From Actibacterium pelagium (GTDB lineage Bacteria > Pseudomonadota > Alphaproteobacteria > Rhodobacterales > Rhodobacteraceae), in the NCBI RefSeq assembly GCF_002285415.1, contig NZ_NSBU01000004.1:310001-374000 (forward strand): 64,000 nt of DNA, read 5' to 3'. The notes under the pieces were generated by a model. That model was given only the letters and a program-made list of their open reading frames with translations, searched no databases and was not told the DNA's origin. Below, in pieces: positions 26,830 to 36,179 of the stretch (positions are counted from its first letter, which is position 1; every line of letters begins with the position of its first letter). The translations under genes and the position numbers were made by a program.

Positions 26830-29049
26830 ATGCTGACCTCTTTGATCGACGAAAACGATTCGCTGGAACGCCAGAACGAAAAGCTGCGACAGATCAGCGA
26901 GGCCCTGATGCGGCGGGTCGAGCAGGATACCGATGAATCCGGTGCCGCCTATGCACAGTTCCAACGCGCCGCCATGCTGGAAGAGGTCGTCCGCGCCCGT
27001 ACCGGCGAATTGGAACGCGCGCTTGACCTGCTGAATGACTCCAACGCCAAACTGGCCGACGCGAATGCCGAAACCGAACTTGCCCGCGCCAACCTCGCGA
27101 ACGCAATCGAAACGGTGCAGGAGGGCTTTGCCCTGTTCAACGCCGATGAGGAACTGGTCATGTGCAACAGCCGCTTCGGCAAGCACATGCAGGACGTCCA
27201 CCCACAGCTGAAGCCGGGTCTGAAGTTTCGGGACTATGTCCAAATGGTCTCGACCAGCCCTTACCTGTCGCTGCCCGACGGGGAAACGCCTGAAAGCTGG
27301 GCCGCTTACCGGATGGAACGCCATAAGGACGACAGCGTGGTTTTCAACGCCCGGATGGCCGGGCGCCGCTGGCTGCAAGTCAGCGAACACCGCACGCCTG
27401 ACAACGGCACCGTCGTTCTGCAAACAGACGTCACCGACATCATGCGACTGGAGCGGCAAGAGCGCGAACGCCTGCTGGACGACCAAGCCCGACTGATCCG
27501 CGCCACGCTGGAACACCTTAACCAGGGTGTCTGCATCTTCGACATTGAAAACCGTCTGGTCGGCTGGAACCGCCGTGTAGGCGAGCTGCTATCGATTCCG
27601 ATCAACCGACTTCAGCTTGGGACTTCGTTCCGAACGCTTTACACGCTGGTGGGCGAACAGATGCGTTCTATCGAACCAATCGAGGGGCGTGAGGTCGAGG
27701 AATGGGTCCAAAGCCCGTTGCGCAGGGCGCCTTTGTCCTTTGAAATCGGTGTCGGTGCCAACCGGACGCTAGCGGCCTTTGCCCAGCAGATGCCAAACGG
27801 CGGCTTCGTGATAAGCTTCACCGATGTTTCGGCCGAACGCGCGGCGGTCCGCGCGATATCCGAGGTAAACGAAACACTGGAACGCCGCGTGACCGAACGT
27901 ACGCTGGAACTGGAGGATGCCCTGTCCGAGGCCGAACGCGCCAACGCCTCGAAATCCCGCTTCGTCGCCGCCGCCAGCCACGACCTGTTGCAGCCCCTGT
28001 CGGCGGCAAAGCTGTTCGTCTCTTCGCTGGAAACCGATCTGGAAAACCCCGAATATTCAGAACGCTTGTCCAAGGCCAGCAACGCGCTTTTGTCGGTGGA
28101 GAACATCCTTGGTGCGCTCTTGGATATTTCGAAACTCGACAGCGGGCAGGCGGCGATGCATGTGGGAACCGTGTCGCTGGACCTGATTCTTCGCCAACTC
28201 TCGGATGAGTTGCGGCCTATGGCCGAGGCCAAGGGGCTGGAGTTCCGCATCGTTCCGACCAAAACCCAGGTGATCAGCGATACAACTTATCTTCGGCGCA
28301 TCCTACAGAACCTGATCTCGAACGCGATCCGCTATACCGAGAGGGGCAAGGTTCTGGTTGGTGCACGCCGCCGCAAAGGATCTGTCCGAATCGAGGTCTG
28401 GGACACCGGCCCCGGTATCCCCGAGGACCAGCAGGACCGGATCTTCGACGAGTTCCACCGGGTGAACGCTTCGGTCAATCCCGCCGACGGGATGGGGCTT
28501 GGGCTGGCTATCGTGGAACGCGCCTGCCGCCTTCTTGAACACCCCCTACATCTGAAGTCCGACCTTGGATGGGGCACCAAATTCTCTGTCGAGTTCACTC
28601 GTGCGCCAGAATTGGAAGACCCCTCGGACCAGTCCAAAGAGCCACGCCCGACACCGTCCCGCGTCAACCTCGACAACAGCATCGTACTGCTGATCGAAAA
28701 CAACTCCGATTTGCGCGCAGCGCTGACCATTACCATGGAAAATTGGGGGGTCAGCGTTTTACCTTGCCATGATCAGACCGAGGCCGAAGAGATTTTGGCA
28801 GAGCTGGAAATCGCCCCCGATGCGATCATCGCCGATTACCAGCTGGACGACGACAAATTCGGCACGGACGCCATCGCGCATTTCAAGTCCACGCTTGGCC
28901 CGATCCCTGCCTGCCTGATTACCGCCGACCGGAAGACCTCGATCGAAGATCGGTGCAAATCCGTCGGAGCGGAACTTTTCCACAAGCCGATTGATCAGGG
29001 TGTCCTGCAACATTTCCTTGAAAAGGCAGTCTCGGGCGACCCGACTTAA
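26830..29049 (+). CDS. Cytoplasmic hybrid histidine kinase with two PAS domains and receiver
   Basis: 739 residues without membrane segments. An N-terminal coiled coil (1-95) leads to two PAS-like domains (about 95-205 and 225-335), a second coiled coil, the H box FVAAASHDLLQPL with His384, N box LQNLISNAIRYTERG, G boxes DTGPGIPED and GMGLGLAIV, then a receiver (about 615-735). The receiver keeps the Asp in IIADYQLDD but its acidic pocket reads IENN rather than DD. It resembles the ErcS-prime/NahK group linked to ethanol oxidation in Pseudomonas. Probable partner of the LuxR regulator upstream. Its TAA shares bases with the convergent pqqE stop. Confidence 0.9.
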   Translation: MLTSLIDENDSLERQNEKLRQISEALMRRVEQDTDESGAAYAQFQRAAMLEEVVRARTGELERALDLLNDSNAKLADANAETELARANLANAIETVQEGFALFNADEELVMCNSRFGKHMQDVHPQLKPGLKFRDYVQMVSTSPYLSLPDGETPESWAAYRMERHKDDSVVFNARMAGRRWLQVSEHRTPDNGTVVLQTDVTDIMRLERQERERLLDDQARLIRATLEHLNQGVCIFDIENRLVGWNRRVGELLSIPINRLQLGTSFRTLYTLVGEQMRSIEPIEGREVEEWVQSPLRRAPLSFEIGVGANRTLAAFAQQMPNGGFVISFTDVSAERAAVRAISEVNETLERRVTERTLELEDALSEAERANASKSRFVAAASHDLLQPLSAAKLFVSSLETDLENPEYSERLSKASNALLSVENILGALLDISKLDSGQAAMHVGTVSLDLILRQLSDELRPMAEAKGLEFRIVPTKTQVISDTTYLRRILQNLISNAIRYTERGKVLVGARRRKGSVRIEVWDTGPGIPEDQQDRIFDEFHRVNASVNPADGMGLGLAIVERACRLLEHPLHLKSDLGWGTKFSVEFTRAPELEDPSDQSKEPRPTPSRVNLDNSIVLLIENNSDLRAALTITMENWGVSVLPCHDQTEAEEILAELEIAPDAIIADYQLDDDKFGTDAIAHFKSTLGPIPACLITADRKTSIEDRCKSVGAELFHKPIDQGVLQHFLEKAVSGDPT

Positions 29050-30137
29050 GCGGACCTGCTAAGCCGCCGATAGACGAATTCGTTCGACGTTTCTGACAGC
29101 GCATCGGCCAGCAAATCAGTCACCCGTCCATGCATCGGAGAACGCGAACAAACCGGATCGGTCGCGGACGCATCCCCGGCAATCGCCATGGCCTGACATC
29201 GGCACCCGCCAAAGTCGATCTCTTTCCGGTCGCAGCTTTGGCAGGGGTCGGGCATCCAGTCGGTCCCGCGATATGCGTTGAAGGCCGCGCCATCGAACCA
29301 GATCTCTTTCAGGCTTTTGTCGCGGACGCTGTCGAACTCCAGATGCGGGATGGTTTCAGCGGCATGACAGGGCAGCACCTTGCCATCCGGGCTTATATTG
29401 ATCCCGGCCGAGGCCCACCCCCCCATGCAGGCCTTGGGATATTCGGCATAGTAATCCGGCGGCACGAAATCGAAGGCCATCACCCCGCGCAACCGCGCTT
29501 CGGCCTCGGCCACGATCTGTTTGGCGGCTTCGGTCTGTTCGCGCGTGGGCAGCAGCATGTGACGGTTTTTCTGGGCCCAGCCGTGGAACTGGACGCAGGC
29601 CACCTCTAACCGGCGGGCACCCAGATCAACGGCCATCTCAATCGTCTCTTCCAGATCATCCAGGTTCTGCCGATGCATGACCGCGTTCAGTGTCAGCGGA
29701 ATGCCGCGTCGCTTCAGCTCTTCCGCGATCATCATCTTGCGGTCGAACCCGCCCTTATAGCCTCCGACCCAGTCGGCGATGCCGGCGTTCACGCCCTGCA
29801 AGGACAGTTGGACATGGTCCAGACCGGCCTGTTCCAGTGCATCCAGCCGCTTGGGTGTCAGCCCGATACCGCTGGTGATCAGGTTGGTATAAAGCCCCGC
29901 CTGATGCGCCGCCGCCGTGAGGTCGACCAAATCAGGACGAGAGGCAGGTTCCCCACCCGACAAGGCCAGTTGAAGAACGCCCATCTCGGCCGCCTCATTG
30001 AACACACGCACCCATGTCCGAGTGTCCAACTCTTTGTCTTTTCCCAGCAATTCTAATGGGTTAGAGCAGTAGGGACAAGCCAGTGGACAGCGATGCGTCA
30101 GTTCGGCCAGCATGGCAATGGGCGGGCGTACACTCAT
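29046..30137 (-). CDS. pqqE: PqqE, radical SAM enzyme of PQQ synthesis
   Basis: Joins Glu16 and Tyr20 of the PqqA peptide, the first PQQ-forming step, with PqqD as peptide chaperone. 363 residues; radical SAM motif CPLACPYC (Cys17, Cys21, Cys24) with ALSGGEP following, and a SPASM region with auxiliary-cluster cysteines ([31 protein letters not shown]). The start overlaps the pqqD stop by 4 nt (ATGA). It is the last gene of pqqABCDE and ends on the shared TTAA with the convergent kinase gene. Confidence 0.97.
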   Translation of the reverse strand: MSVRPPIAMLAELTHRCPLACPYCSNPLELLGKDKELDTRTWVRVFNEAAEMGVLQLALSGGEPASRPDLVDLTAAAHQAGLYTNLITSGIGLTPKRLDALEQAGLDHVQLSLQGVNAGIADWVGGYKGGFDRKMMIAEELKRRGIPLTLNAVMHRQNLDDLEETIEMAVDLGARRLEVACVQFHGWAQKNRHMLLPTREQTEAAKQIVAEAEARLRGVMAFDFVPPDYYAEYPKACMGGWASAGINISPDGKVLPCHAAETIPHLEFDSVRDKSLKEIWFDGAAFNAYRGTDWMPDPCQSCDRKEIDFGGCRCQAMAIAGDASATDPVCSRSPMHGRVTDLLADALSETSNEFVYRRLSRSA

Positions 30138-30418
30138 GTCTTCACCCTCAGGAAAATTCGGGACCGCAGGCCCATCATGAACCGCTGCACGTCAGCAGCG
30201 ATTTGGCCCTGAGGGGCCTCATAAGTGTCTGCCAGATCTTTCACGATCGCTCCAAAAGTGGCCTCTCCATTCACGCGGTCCAGAATGGCTTCGCCAATCG
30301 CATCCAAAGCCACGGCCTTCTCTGGCGCCAACAGGATGCGCCCCCCGCGCACCCGGTCTTCGACGATGCGTACCCCACGTGGCAGATAGGGACGGTCACT
30401 ATGGCCGATCTCCAGCAT
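30134..30418 (-). CDS. pqqD: PqqD, PqqA peptide chaperone
   Basis: Small protein (94 residues) that binds PqqA and presents it to PqqE. It begins [21 protein letters not shown], cited as PYLPRGVR, then [13 protein letters not shown] and [12 protein letters not shown], matching the family. The frame is open upstream inside pqqC, but the ATG overlapping the pqqC stop by 1 nt (TGATG) gives the standard length. Confidence 0.94.
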   Translation of the reverse strand: MLEIGHSDRPYLPRGVRIVEDRVRGGRILLAPEKAVALDAIGEAILDRVNGEATFGAIVKDLADTYEAPQGQIAADVQRFMMGLRSRIFLRVKT

Positions 30419-31146
30419 CAAGCCATGCCTTCGCCGGGTTGCCATGCGCCGGGCGGGATACGATCTGCCTCGACATAGGCTCCCCACAGCGCGTCCAACT
30501 GCGCCCAAAGTACGTTGGTCTTAAAAATCAACGCCTCGCAGGCCATGTCTTCCTTTTCAGGCGTATCGGCATGGTCCAGGACCCATTTCAGGCCAAAGGC
30601 CACATCCTTGGGGGCTTCGGTCAAACGCTTACGGAAGTAGGACAGGCTGTCGGGGTTGGCGAAATCGTAATGTTCCAGCAGGCCTTCGATCCGGCGCTCG
30701 TGGATCTTCGGCGCGAAAAGTTCGGTCAGTGACGAGGCCACCGCCTGCAACAACGGCTTCTCACGCACATAATGCACATAGGCATCCACGGCGAATTGCG
30801 TCGCTGGCAGGATCCCACGGCCCGAAGCGACATAGTCGGGGTCCAGCCCCACCGCCTCTGCCAATTTCAGCCAGCGCCGGATGCCGCCGCCCTCGTCCAC
30901 GCCCCCATCGTGATCCTCGATCCGAGAACGCCATTCGCGGCGCATCGCAGGGTCCGTGCAGCGCGACATGAAGGCCGCGTCTTTCATCGGGATCGCCGCC
31001 TGATAGGCCCAGCGGTTGATCACCCAGGCCCGCACCTGATCAGGTGTGCAATCGCCCCCGTGCAGCTTGTGGTGAAATGGGTGTTTGTCGTGGTAACGCT
31101 CTGCCCCGATCGCGCGCAGTCGTTCTTCTAGGCTTTCCCGGCTCAT
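30418..31146 (-). CDS. pqqC: PqqC, pyrroloquinoline-quinone synthase
   Basis: Cofactor-free oxidase carrying out the final ring closure and oxidation to PQQ. The 242-residue protein has the typical [10 protein letters not shown] and [19 protein letters not shown] stretch near residues 20-50 (shown in part), [13 protein letters not shown] and [10 protein letters not shown]. Overlaps pqqB by 4 nt and pqqD by 1 nt. An open frame extends 79 codons upstream inside pqqB and was rejected. Confidence 0.97.
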   Translation of the reverse strand: MSRESLEERLRAIGAERYHDKHPFHHKLHGGDCTPDQVRAWVINRWAYQAAIPMKDAAFMSRCTDPAMRREWRSRIEDHDGGVDEGGGIRRWLKLAEAVGLDPDYVASGRGILPATQFAVDAYVHYVREKPLLQAVASSLTELFAPKIHERRIEGLLEHYDFANPDSLSYFRKRLTEAPKDVAFGLKWVLDHADTPEKEDMACEALIFKTNVLWAQLDALWGAYVEADRIPPGAWQPGEGMA

Positions 31147-32030
31147 AGGCTGATCTCCATCCCATCGTGGGAGATGCCCCATCCACTGGCCAAAACGAAG
31201 GCGCGTTCTTCGCTGTCGGGCCGCCAGATGGGGTTGGTGTTGTTGATATGGATAAAGACCTTCTGGGCCTTCACCGCCTCCAGCTTGGCAATCGACCCAT
31301 CCGATCCAGAGATCGAGATATGGCCCATCCGGCGGCCTGTCTTGACACCGGTGCCTTCGCGGATCATTTCCTCGTCGTCCCAAAGCGTCCCGTCAAAGAA
31401 CAGGATATCCGCATCCGAAATCTGGGTCAGAAGGTCGGGCGTCACCTCGGCGCAGCCGGGGATGTAATAGGCGACCTTGCCGCCCCCCGACAGCCGCACG
31501 CCCACGGTCTGTTCGCCGACCAGATCGGTCTGAACCGTCACGCCCTCCATGAACAACGGCACCTTGCCGGGCACGGGGAAGACACGGGCGGTCAGGCCGT
31601 CTTGCAAGCCGAATTCAGCATCCAAGGTGATCGCATTGCGCGAGACTTTTTCTCGTGAAACCGCATCGAAAATCCGGTTCTCGGCCAAAACGCCAAGGAT
31701 TTCGCTTGTGGCATAAAGCGCAAAGGGCGTCTGTTCCCGCAGTGACAGCAGCCCGGCGATATGGTCGATATCGCCATTGGTCAGCAGCATCGACTGCATC
31801 GGCGTGTCCCGCAGCGACCGTGGATGAAAGGACGCGCGGTCCTGCATCTGCTGGCGCACATCGGGCGATGCATTCAGGATGCTCCACCGTTGCCCATCCA
31901 GCGATACCGCCAAAGACGACTGACCCGCAGCCGGTATGTCACCGGCGCGGGCCAGATTGCAATTCGCACAACCGCAGTTCCACTGCGGCAGGCCGCCTCC
32001 GGCTGCCGCGCCCAGAACCAGAAATTTCAT
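31143..32030 (-). CDS. pqqB: PqqB, metallo-beta-lactamase-fold protein of PQQ synthesis
   Basis: 295 residues, hydroxylase/accessory protein of the PQQ pathway. It opens MKFLVLGAAAGGGLPQWNC with the CGCANC cysteine set that is typical of PqqB, and has the metal-site strands NGDIDHIAGLLSLRE and IHINNTNP. It is 25 nt downstream of pqqA and overlaps pqqC by 4 nt. Confidence 0.97.
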   Translation of the reverse strand: MKFLVLGAAAGGGLPQWNCGCANCNLARAGDIPAAGQSSLAVSLDGQRWSILNASPDVRQQMQDRASFHPRSLRDTPMQSMLLTNGDIDHIAGLLSLREQTPFALYATSEILGVLAENRIFDAVSREKVSRNAITLDAEFGLQDGLTARVFPVPGKVPLFMEGVTVQTDLVGEQTVGVRLSGGGKVAYYIPGCAEVTPDLLTQISDADILFFDGTLWDDEEMIREGTGVKTGRRMGHISISGSDGSIAKLEAVKAQKVFIHINNTNPIWRPDSEERAFVLASGWGISHDGMEISL

Positions 32031-32055
32031 GATGGTTGTCTTTTAAACGAGGGTC

Positions 32056-32163
32056 TTAGAACAGATCCTGTTCGTATTCACGGCCTTCGCCTTCGGCAGG
32101 CGAATACATGTTGATTTCCATGCCGCAGTTAACTTCTTTCAGTTTCGGTGCAGTCCACGCCAT
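32056..32163 (-). CDS. pqqA: PqqA, precursor peptide of PQQ
   Basis: 35-residue ribosomal peptide from which PQQ is made. Glu16 and Tyr20, the two residues that are cross-linked, lie in MEINMY with the required ExxxY spacing; N terminus MAWTAPKLKEVNCG is typical. A strong GGGAGGAAC ribosome-binding site lies 6 nt upstream, as expected for a peptide needed in excess. First gene of pqqABCDE. The larger open frame that includes it is a read-through. Confidence 0.97.
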   Translation of the reverse strand: MAWTAPKLKEVNCGMEINMYSPAEGEGREYEQDLF

Positions 32164-32234
32164 AATTGTTCCTCCCAATAGCTTGGCTCCCCAACACATT
32201 ACCAACGGCGGCATGAGTCGGACTATTACCCATT

Positions 32235-32272
32235 GGTCGTAGTTCGTCCCCACTCCTCGAACAAAGGTCGTA
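32235..32272 (-). promoter_or_regulatory. Two TACGACC elements in the pqqA / nosR-like divergent promoter
   Basis: Read on the minus strand, CTACGACCAATGG (core 32235-32241) and TACGACCTTTGT (32261-32272) are 31 nt apart, close to three DNA turns, so both face the same side. They lie 72 and 103 nt before pqqA and 37-68 nt before the divergent NosR-like gene, and so could control both directions. Confidence 0.55.
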
Positions 32273-32308
32273 TTTCGCACGCGCTTCCGCAGTGGTCTTG
32301 TAGCGCCA

Positions 32309-34384
32309 ATGTTTGGGAGGACATCACTGCTTTGGACCATCTGCGCCTGGCTTTTGCTGGGCCTTTCTGCGTGGGCTGCCCCTATGGACCGTGACGCGCT
32401 AGCAGAGCTGATCGTTCCCCCCTTCGCTCTGGGCGAGCCGCTGAATGACAAGGGCGTTTATCAGCTGTTGAACTCTGGCGGGGCCGAGGCCGGGTATGTG
32501 TTTGAAACCGAACCCCTTGCCCCCTTGCCCGGCTTTTCGGGCGCGTCGATCAATGTGCTGGTAACCCTTGATCTGGAGGGAAAATTTCTGGACGCCCGCC
32601 TGATCGAACATAACGAACCGATCTTCGTCTCGGGCCTTGGCGAAGCCCCGTTCCACAAGTTTTTCGAGCAGTATCCGGGGTTGTCGATATCCTCCTCGAT
32701 CGTTGTCGGCACCCCCTATGGGGATGCGGGAGAGGGCAGTTCGCTTGTCTATCTTGATGGGGTGACCAAGGCGACGGCCTCTGTCCGCATCGCCCATGAA
32801 TCGGTCATGGGCGCAGCACTGGCCGTTGCCCGCGAAAAGATGCAGGGGATTTCGACCAAAGCCCCAGCGCGCCCCGATCTTTCCCATGAAGAATCCCTGA
32901 CGTGGGACGATTTGGTTGCGCAGGGAATCGCCTCGCGGACCGTGGTGACCAATGCTCAGATCGACGAGATGTTCGCAGGCACCATCTGGGCAGATGACGA
33001 CCCCGAAGCCACGGATTACCCGGAAGAGACCTATTTGGACCTTTGGGTGGTCGACCTTGGCCCACCTTCGGTCGCGAGGGCCGTTCTGTCCGACAATGGT
33101 TACGAGGAGCTTCAGAACTTCCTGTCGATCTCGACCGAGGACGAACCCATCCTCGTGATCGAAACAGCGCGGCACGGGCTTGTCTCGACTGATTTCGTGC
33201 GCAACACGGCCCCCGACTGGATCGCGGCAGAGCAGGACGGGCTGCCCGTAGCCCTGCGTGACAGTGATCTGTTCATCGACCTCGCCCGCGGCGTGCCCGA
33301 TGGCACCGCCCTGATCTTGCGCACCGACCGCCGCCTTGGGTTTGATCCGGCGCGCGAATGGCTGCTGAAAGTCTCGGCCGTGCGCGAACATGGCATGTTC
33401 CATCCCGAAATCGGCACGCAAGTGATCGAGATCGCCCATACCACACCCGACCGTTTCTTTGTCCGGCCAGAGGTCCCGAAACCCGCACCGCCGTGGCTGG
33501 AGGCGCTGCGCAACCGGATGAGCGACATGATCCTGCTGGCAGCCTTCCTAAGCGGGCTGACCGCGCTTCTCTTGTTCCGCATGAACCCGCTGGCCGATCT
33601 GGCACAGTTCACCCCTGTGCGGCTTACCATTCTGGCCGTCGTAACCGGGTTCATCGGCTGGTGGGGACAGGGGCAACTGTCGATTGTCACCCCATTGGCG
33701 GCTTTGCGCACGATAATGGAGGGTGGCAGTTTCGCCTTCCTCCTTTACGACCCGTTCTCGCTGCTGATCTGGGCGGTCACGATCCTTGGTTTTCTCCTGT
33801 GGGGCCGGGGGCTCTTCTGCGGCTGGCTATGCCCCTTCGGCGCGCTTCAGGAATTCGCCCATCACCTGGGCCGCCTGCTGCGCTTGCCCGAGTTCAAAAT
33901 CCGCGGGCTATGGGACCGTCGCCTGAAAGCCGTGAAATATCTGCTGCTGGCCGGACTGATCGCCACAGTCTTCATCTCGCCAGACAGTGCCGACAAAGCG
34001 GCCGAGGTCGAACCTTTCAAGACCGCCATCACCACCTTATTTGTGCGGGAATGGTATTATGTCGTCTACGCCGCCTTCTGGCTGATCGCCGGCATGTTCC
34101 TGTTCAAAGGGTTCTGCCGATATGTCTGCCCGCTTGGGGCCTTCATGGCGATCGGGGGATTCCTGCGGGGCCGCGACTGGATCCACCGGCGCGCGGACTG
34201 TGGGTCTCCGTGTCAGCTGTGCCGGGTGAAATGCAACTACGGCGCCATTCGCCCAACCGGGAAGATCATCTATTCCGAATGCTTCCAATGCCTCGACTGC
34301 ATCACCATCCACAATGACAAAGACCAGTGCGTCCCGCTGATCCTTGCCGCCAAACAGGCCAAACGCATGGAGGCCGCTGAATGA
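32309..34384 (+). CDS. NosR/NirI-like FMN-binding, iron-sulfur membrane protein
   Basis: 691 residues. After a signal sequence (LLLGLSAWAAP) comes a periplasmic FMN-binding domain with the flavinylation motif DGVTKAT (Asp150-Thr156), several transmembrane helices from about residue 405, two membrane-proximal Cys motifs of the polyferredoxin type (CGWLCPFG, CRYVCPLG), and a C-terminal ferredoxin-like part (CGSPCQLCRVKC, CFQCLDC). NosR and NirI move electrons to periplasmic reductases; here a role in the alcohol-oxidation chain or its regulation is inferred from context. No clear ribosome-binding site precedes the ATG; GGGAGG lies 6 nt before an in-frame CTG at 32327. Overlaps apbE by 4 nt. Confidence 0.87.
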   Translation: MFGRTSLLWTICAWLLLGLSAWAAPMDRDALAELIVPPFALGEPLNDKGVYQLLNSGGAEAGYVFETEPLAPLPGFSGASINVLVTLDLEGKFLDARLIEHNEPIFVSGLGEAPFHKFFEQYPGLSISSSIVVGTPYGDAGEGSSLVYLDGVTKATASVRIAHESVMGAALAVAREKMQGISTKAPARPDLSHEESLTWDDLVAQGIASRTVVTNAQIDEMFAGTIWADDDPEATDYPEETYLDLWVVDLGPPSVARAVLSDNGYEELQNFLSISTEDEPILVIETARHGLVSTDFVRNTAPDWIAAEQDGLPVALRDSDLFIDLARGVPDGTALILRTDRRLGFDPAREWLLKVSAVREHGMFHPEIGTQVIEIAHTTPDRFFVRPEVPKPAPPWLEALRNRMSDMILLAAFLSGLTALLLFRMNPLADLAQFTPVRLTILAVVTGFIGWWGQGQLSIVTPLAALRTIMEGGSFAFLLYDPFSLLIWAVTILGFLLWGRGLFCGWLCPFGALQEFAHHLGRLLRLPEFKIRGLWDRRLKAVKYLLLAGLIATVFISPDSADKAAEVEPFKTAITTLFVREWYYVVYAAFWLIAGMFLFKGFCRYVCPLGAFMAIGGFLRGRDWIHRRADCGSPCQLCRVKCNYGAIRPTGKIIYSECFQCLDCITIHNDKDQCVPLILAAKQAKRMEAAE

Positions 34385-35283
34385 TGAACCGCCGCCGCTT
34401 CTTGTCGATCACAGCCGCCGCCGTGGCCACGCCCTCGCTGTCCGCGACCCCGGTGCGCTGGCAGGGCCGCGCCCTTGGGGCCGAGGTGTCGCTGACCCTC
34501 TACGCCCCTGACCGGCAAGGCAACGCGTTGCTGGAAGAGGTCAAAACCCTTCTGCTTCAGGTCGAAACCGAATTCAGCCTGTTCGACCCCCAAAGCGCAC
34601 TGTCGCGGTTGAACCGGACCGGGCGGCTGACCCCATCGGGGCGGTTTCTGCGGCTGATGGCACTGGCCGATCAGGCCCACCACGCCACGGGCGGCCTGTT
34701 CGACCCAACGGTACAACCCTTGTGGGGGGCGCTGGCCCGTGGGGAAAACCCTGAAGCCGCGCGCGCGCATCTAGGCTGGGACCGGCTGCGCCTATCGCCC
34801 TCTGAGATCGTCCTGGACCCCGGTCAGGCCCTGACCTTCAACGGGATTGCTCAGGGCTTTGCCACCGATCTGGTGCGCGACCACCTGACCCGTGCGGGTC
34901 TGACCCACGCGCTGATCAATGTCGGAGAGTTCGCAGCCATCGGCGGCCCCTTCCGCCTTGGCATGGCCGACCCGGAACATGGGTTGATGTCGGTGTTGCA
35001 CCTGACCGATCGCGCTGTGGCGACCTCTAGCCCGAACGCGCAGAAGATCGGCAAAAGCGCCCATATCCTGCACCCAAAGGCTCAAAAAAAATCACCCCTC
35101 TGGTCCACCGTCAGCGTGACCTGCGATAGCGCTGCGCTAGCAGATGCGGCCTCGACAGCGTTCTGCCTGATGTCAGAGGAAGAGATTGGGATTGCCCTTG
35201 GCAAACTGGACGGCACGCCCCGCGCCAGCCTTGTGACCCATGACGGGCACTTGATCCGGGTTCACCGCAGCTCTGGCGGCTGA
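34381..35283 (+). CDS. apbE: ApbE-like FAD:protein FMN transferase
   Basis: Attaches FMN covalently to a Thr of the partner protein, most likely the NosR-like protein encoded just upstream. 300 residues with a twin-arginine-like N terminus (MMNRRRFLSITAAAVATPSL) indicating export, and family motifs FSLFDPQSALSRLN, GLFDPTVQPLW, FNGIAQGFATD, LINVGEFAAIGG and TCDSAALADAASTAFCLM split across the C-terminal half. The usual GGE of the flavin site reads VGE here. Translationally coupled to the upstream gene (ATGA); its end overlaps the convergent MxaJ-like gene by 22 nt. Confidence 0.9.
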   Translation: MMNRRRFLSITAAAVATPSLSATPVRWQGRALGAEVSLTLYAPDRQGNALLEEVKTLLLQVETEFSLFDPQSALSRLNRTGRLTPSGRFLRLMALADQAHHATGGLFDPTVQPLWGALARGENPEAARAHLGWDRLRLSPSEIVLDPGQALTFNGIAQGFATDLVRDHLTRAGLTHALINVGEFAAIGGPFRLGMADPEHGLMSVLHLTDRAVATSSPNAQKIGKSAHILHPKAQKKSPLWSTVSVTCDSAALADAASTAFCLMSEEEIGIALGKLDGTPRASLVTHDGHLIRVHRSSGG

Positions 35284-36161
35284 AAGCTTAAGCCGTAATC
35301 GGCAAAGATCTTCTCGATCCGGCCATCCTGAATCCCGGCATAGATCGCGTCTTCGACCGAATAGCTCAGCCCCCGATAGGAAAAGTGCACCGCCGTCCCG
35401 ACAGTCCATTTACCGACAGCAAAACCGGGCAGGGGTGGCGTGTGAACCGCAAGGCCTTCAGTCAGACCGGCCTCTAGCTGAGCCAGCGGACCCATGGCAG
35501 CCATGGTCTCACCCGCGGTCAGACCGGCCATCGCACCAGCCATCGTGGGATAGCGACGCATGTTCTTCGACAGCTGCCCGCCGGGGAAGGCCGTCAGGTA
35601 GAAATCGGCAATCGAGTCATTCTCGACCGCCACTGTATCGAACCGGAAATAGGCCGGGATGGGCGGGTCTTCGGGATAGGCGTCCTTGCGATAGGCGATC
35701 CCGATCTCCTCGACATGATAGGTGCCGGTGAAGACCACCTGCTCGACCCGGCAAGCATAGTTGCTGTCATAGGGCACATGCAGCATGACGTTCACGACAG
35801 AGCCGCCGACGATCGGACCTTTCCAGATCCAGTTGCGCAGGTCGCCATCAAGATTTTCGCTTGGAGACACCAGCTTGAACCGCGCCTCGACCCCCAGATC
35901 CTCGGCAATCAGTTTGCCGATCTCGATGTCGACGCCAACCGGCTTGCCATTCTCTTCATAGGACCACGGCGGGAAGTCTTCATAGGCCGCGAAGGTCATG
36001 AAGCCACGTTCTTGTATCTGGTCAAGATCTTGCCCGACGATGTCGCGGCTGGCGTTCTGGGGCTTGGGCTGCGGGATATGATCCTCGCAACGGGCAACGG
36101 CGCCTTGGCCCATCAGGCAAAGCGCCGCTGCGAGTGTCAGAAATCGGGTCAGTCTGGTCAT
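35262..36161 (-). CDS. MxaJ/XoxJ-like periplasmic binding protein of quinoprotein systems
   Basis: 299 residues with a signal peptide (LAAALCLMGQGAVA) and an extracellular solute-binding protein type 3 fold: FMTFAAYEDFPPWSYEENGK, shown in part as FPPWSYEENG, GVDIEIGKLIAEDLG, then paired cysteines. Proteins of this kind accompany methanol and ethanol quinoprotein dehydrogenases and are thought to help activate the apo-enzyme or bind a partner rather than transport solute. It lies 18 nt after cytochrome c550 on the same strand, making a two-gene unit. Confidence 0.85.
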   Translation of the reverse strand: MTRLTRFLTLAAALCLMGQGAVARCEDHIPQPKPQNASRDIVGQDLDQIQERGFMTFAAYEDFPPWSYEENGKPVGVDIEIGKLIAEDLGVEARFKLVSPSENLDGDLRNWIWKGPIVGGSVVNVMLHVPYDSNYACRVEQVVFTGTYHVEEIGIAYRKDAYPEDPPIPAYFRFDTVAVENDSIADFYLTAFPGGQLSKNMRRYPTMAGAMAGLTAGETMAAMGPLAQLEAGLTEGLAVHTPPLPGFAVGKWTVGTAVHFSYRGLSYSVEDAIYAGIQDGRIEKIFADYGLSFQPPELR

Positions 36162-36179
36162 GTGCCCGAAGAAAACCCC

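Noticed and set aside
32309-34384. Denitrification regulator NosR itself
   Set aside because: No nosZ, nirS or related genes in the window; context is PQQ alcohol oxidation, so only a NosR-like label is given.
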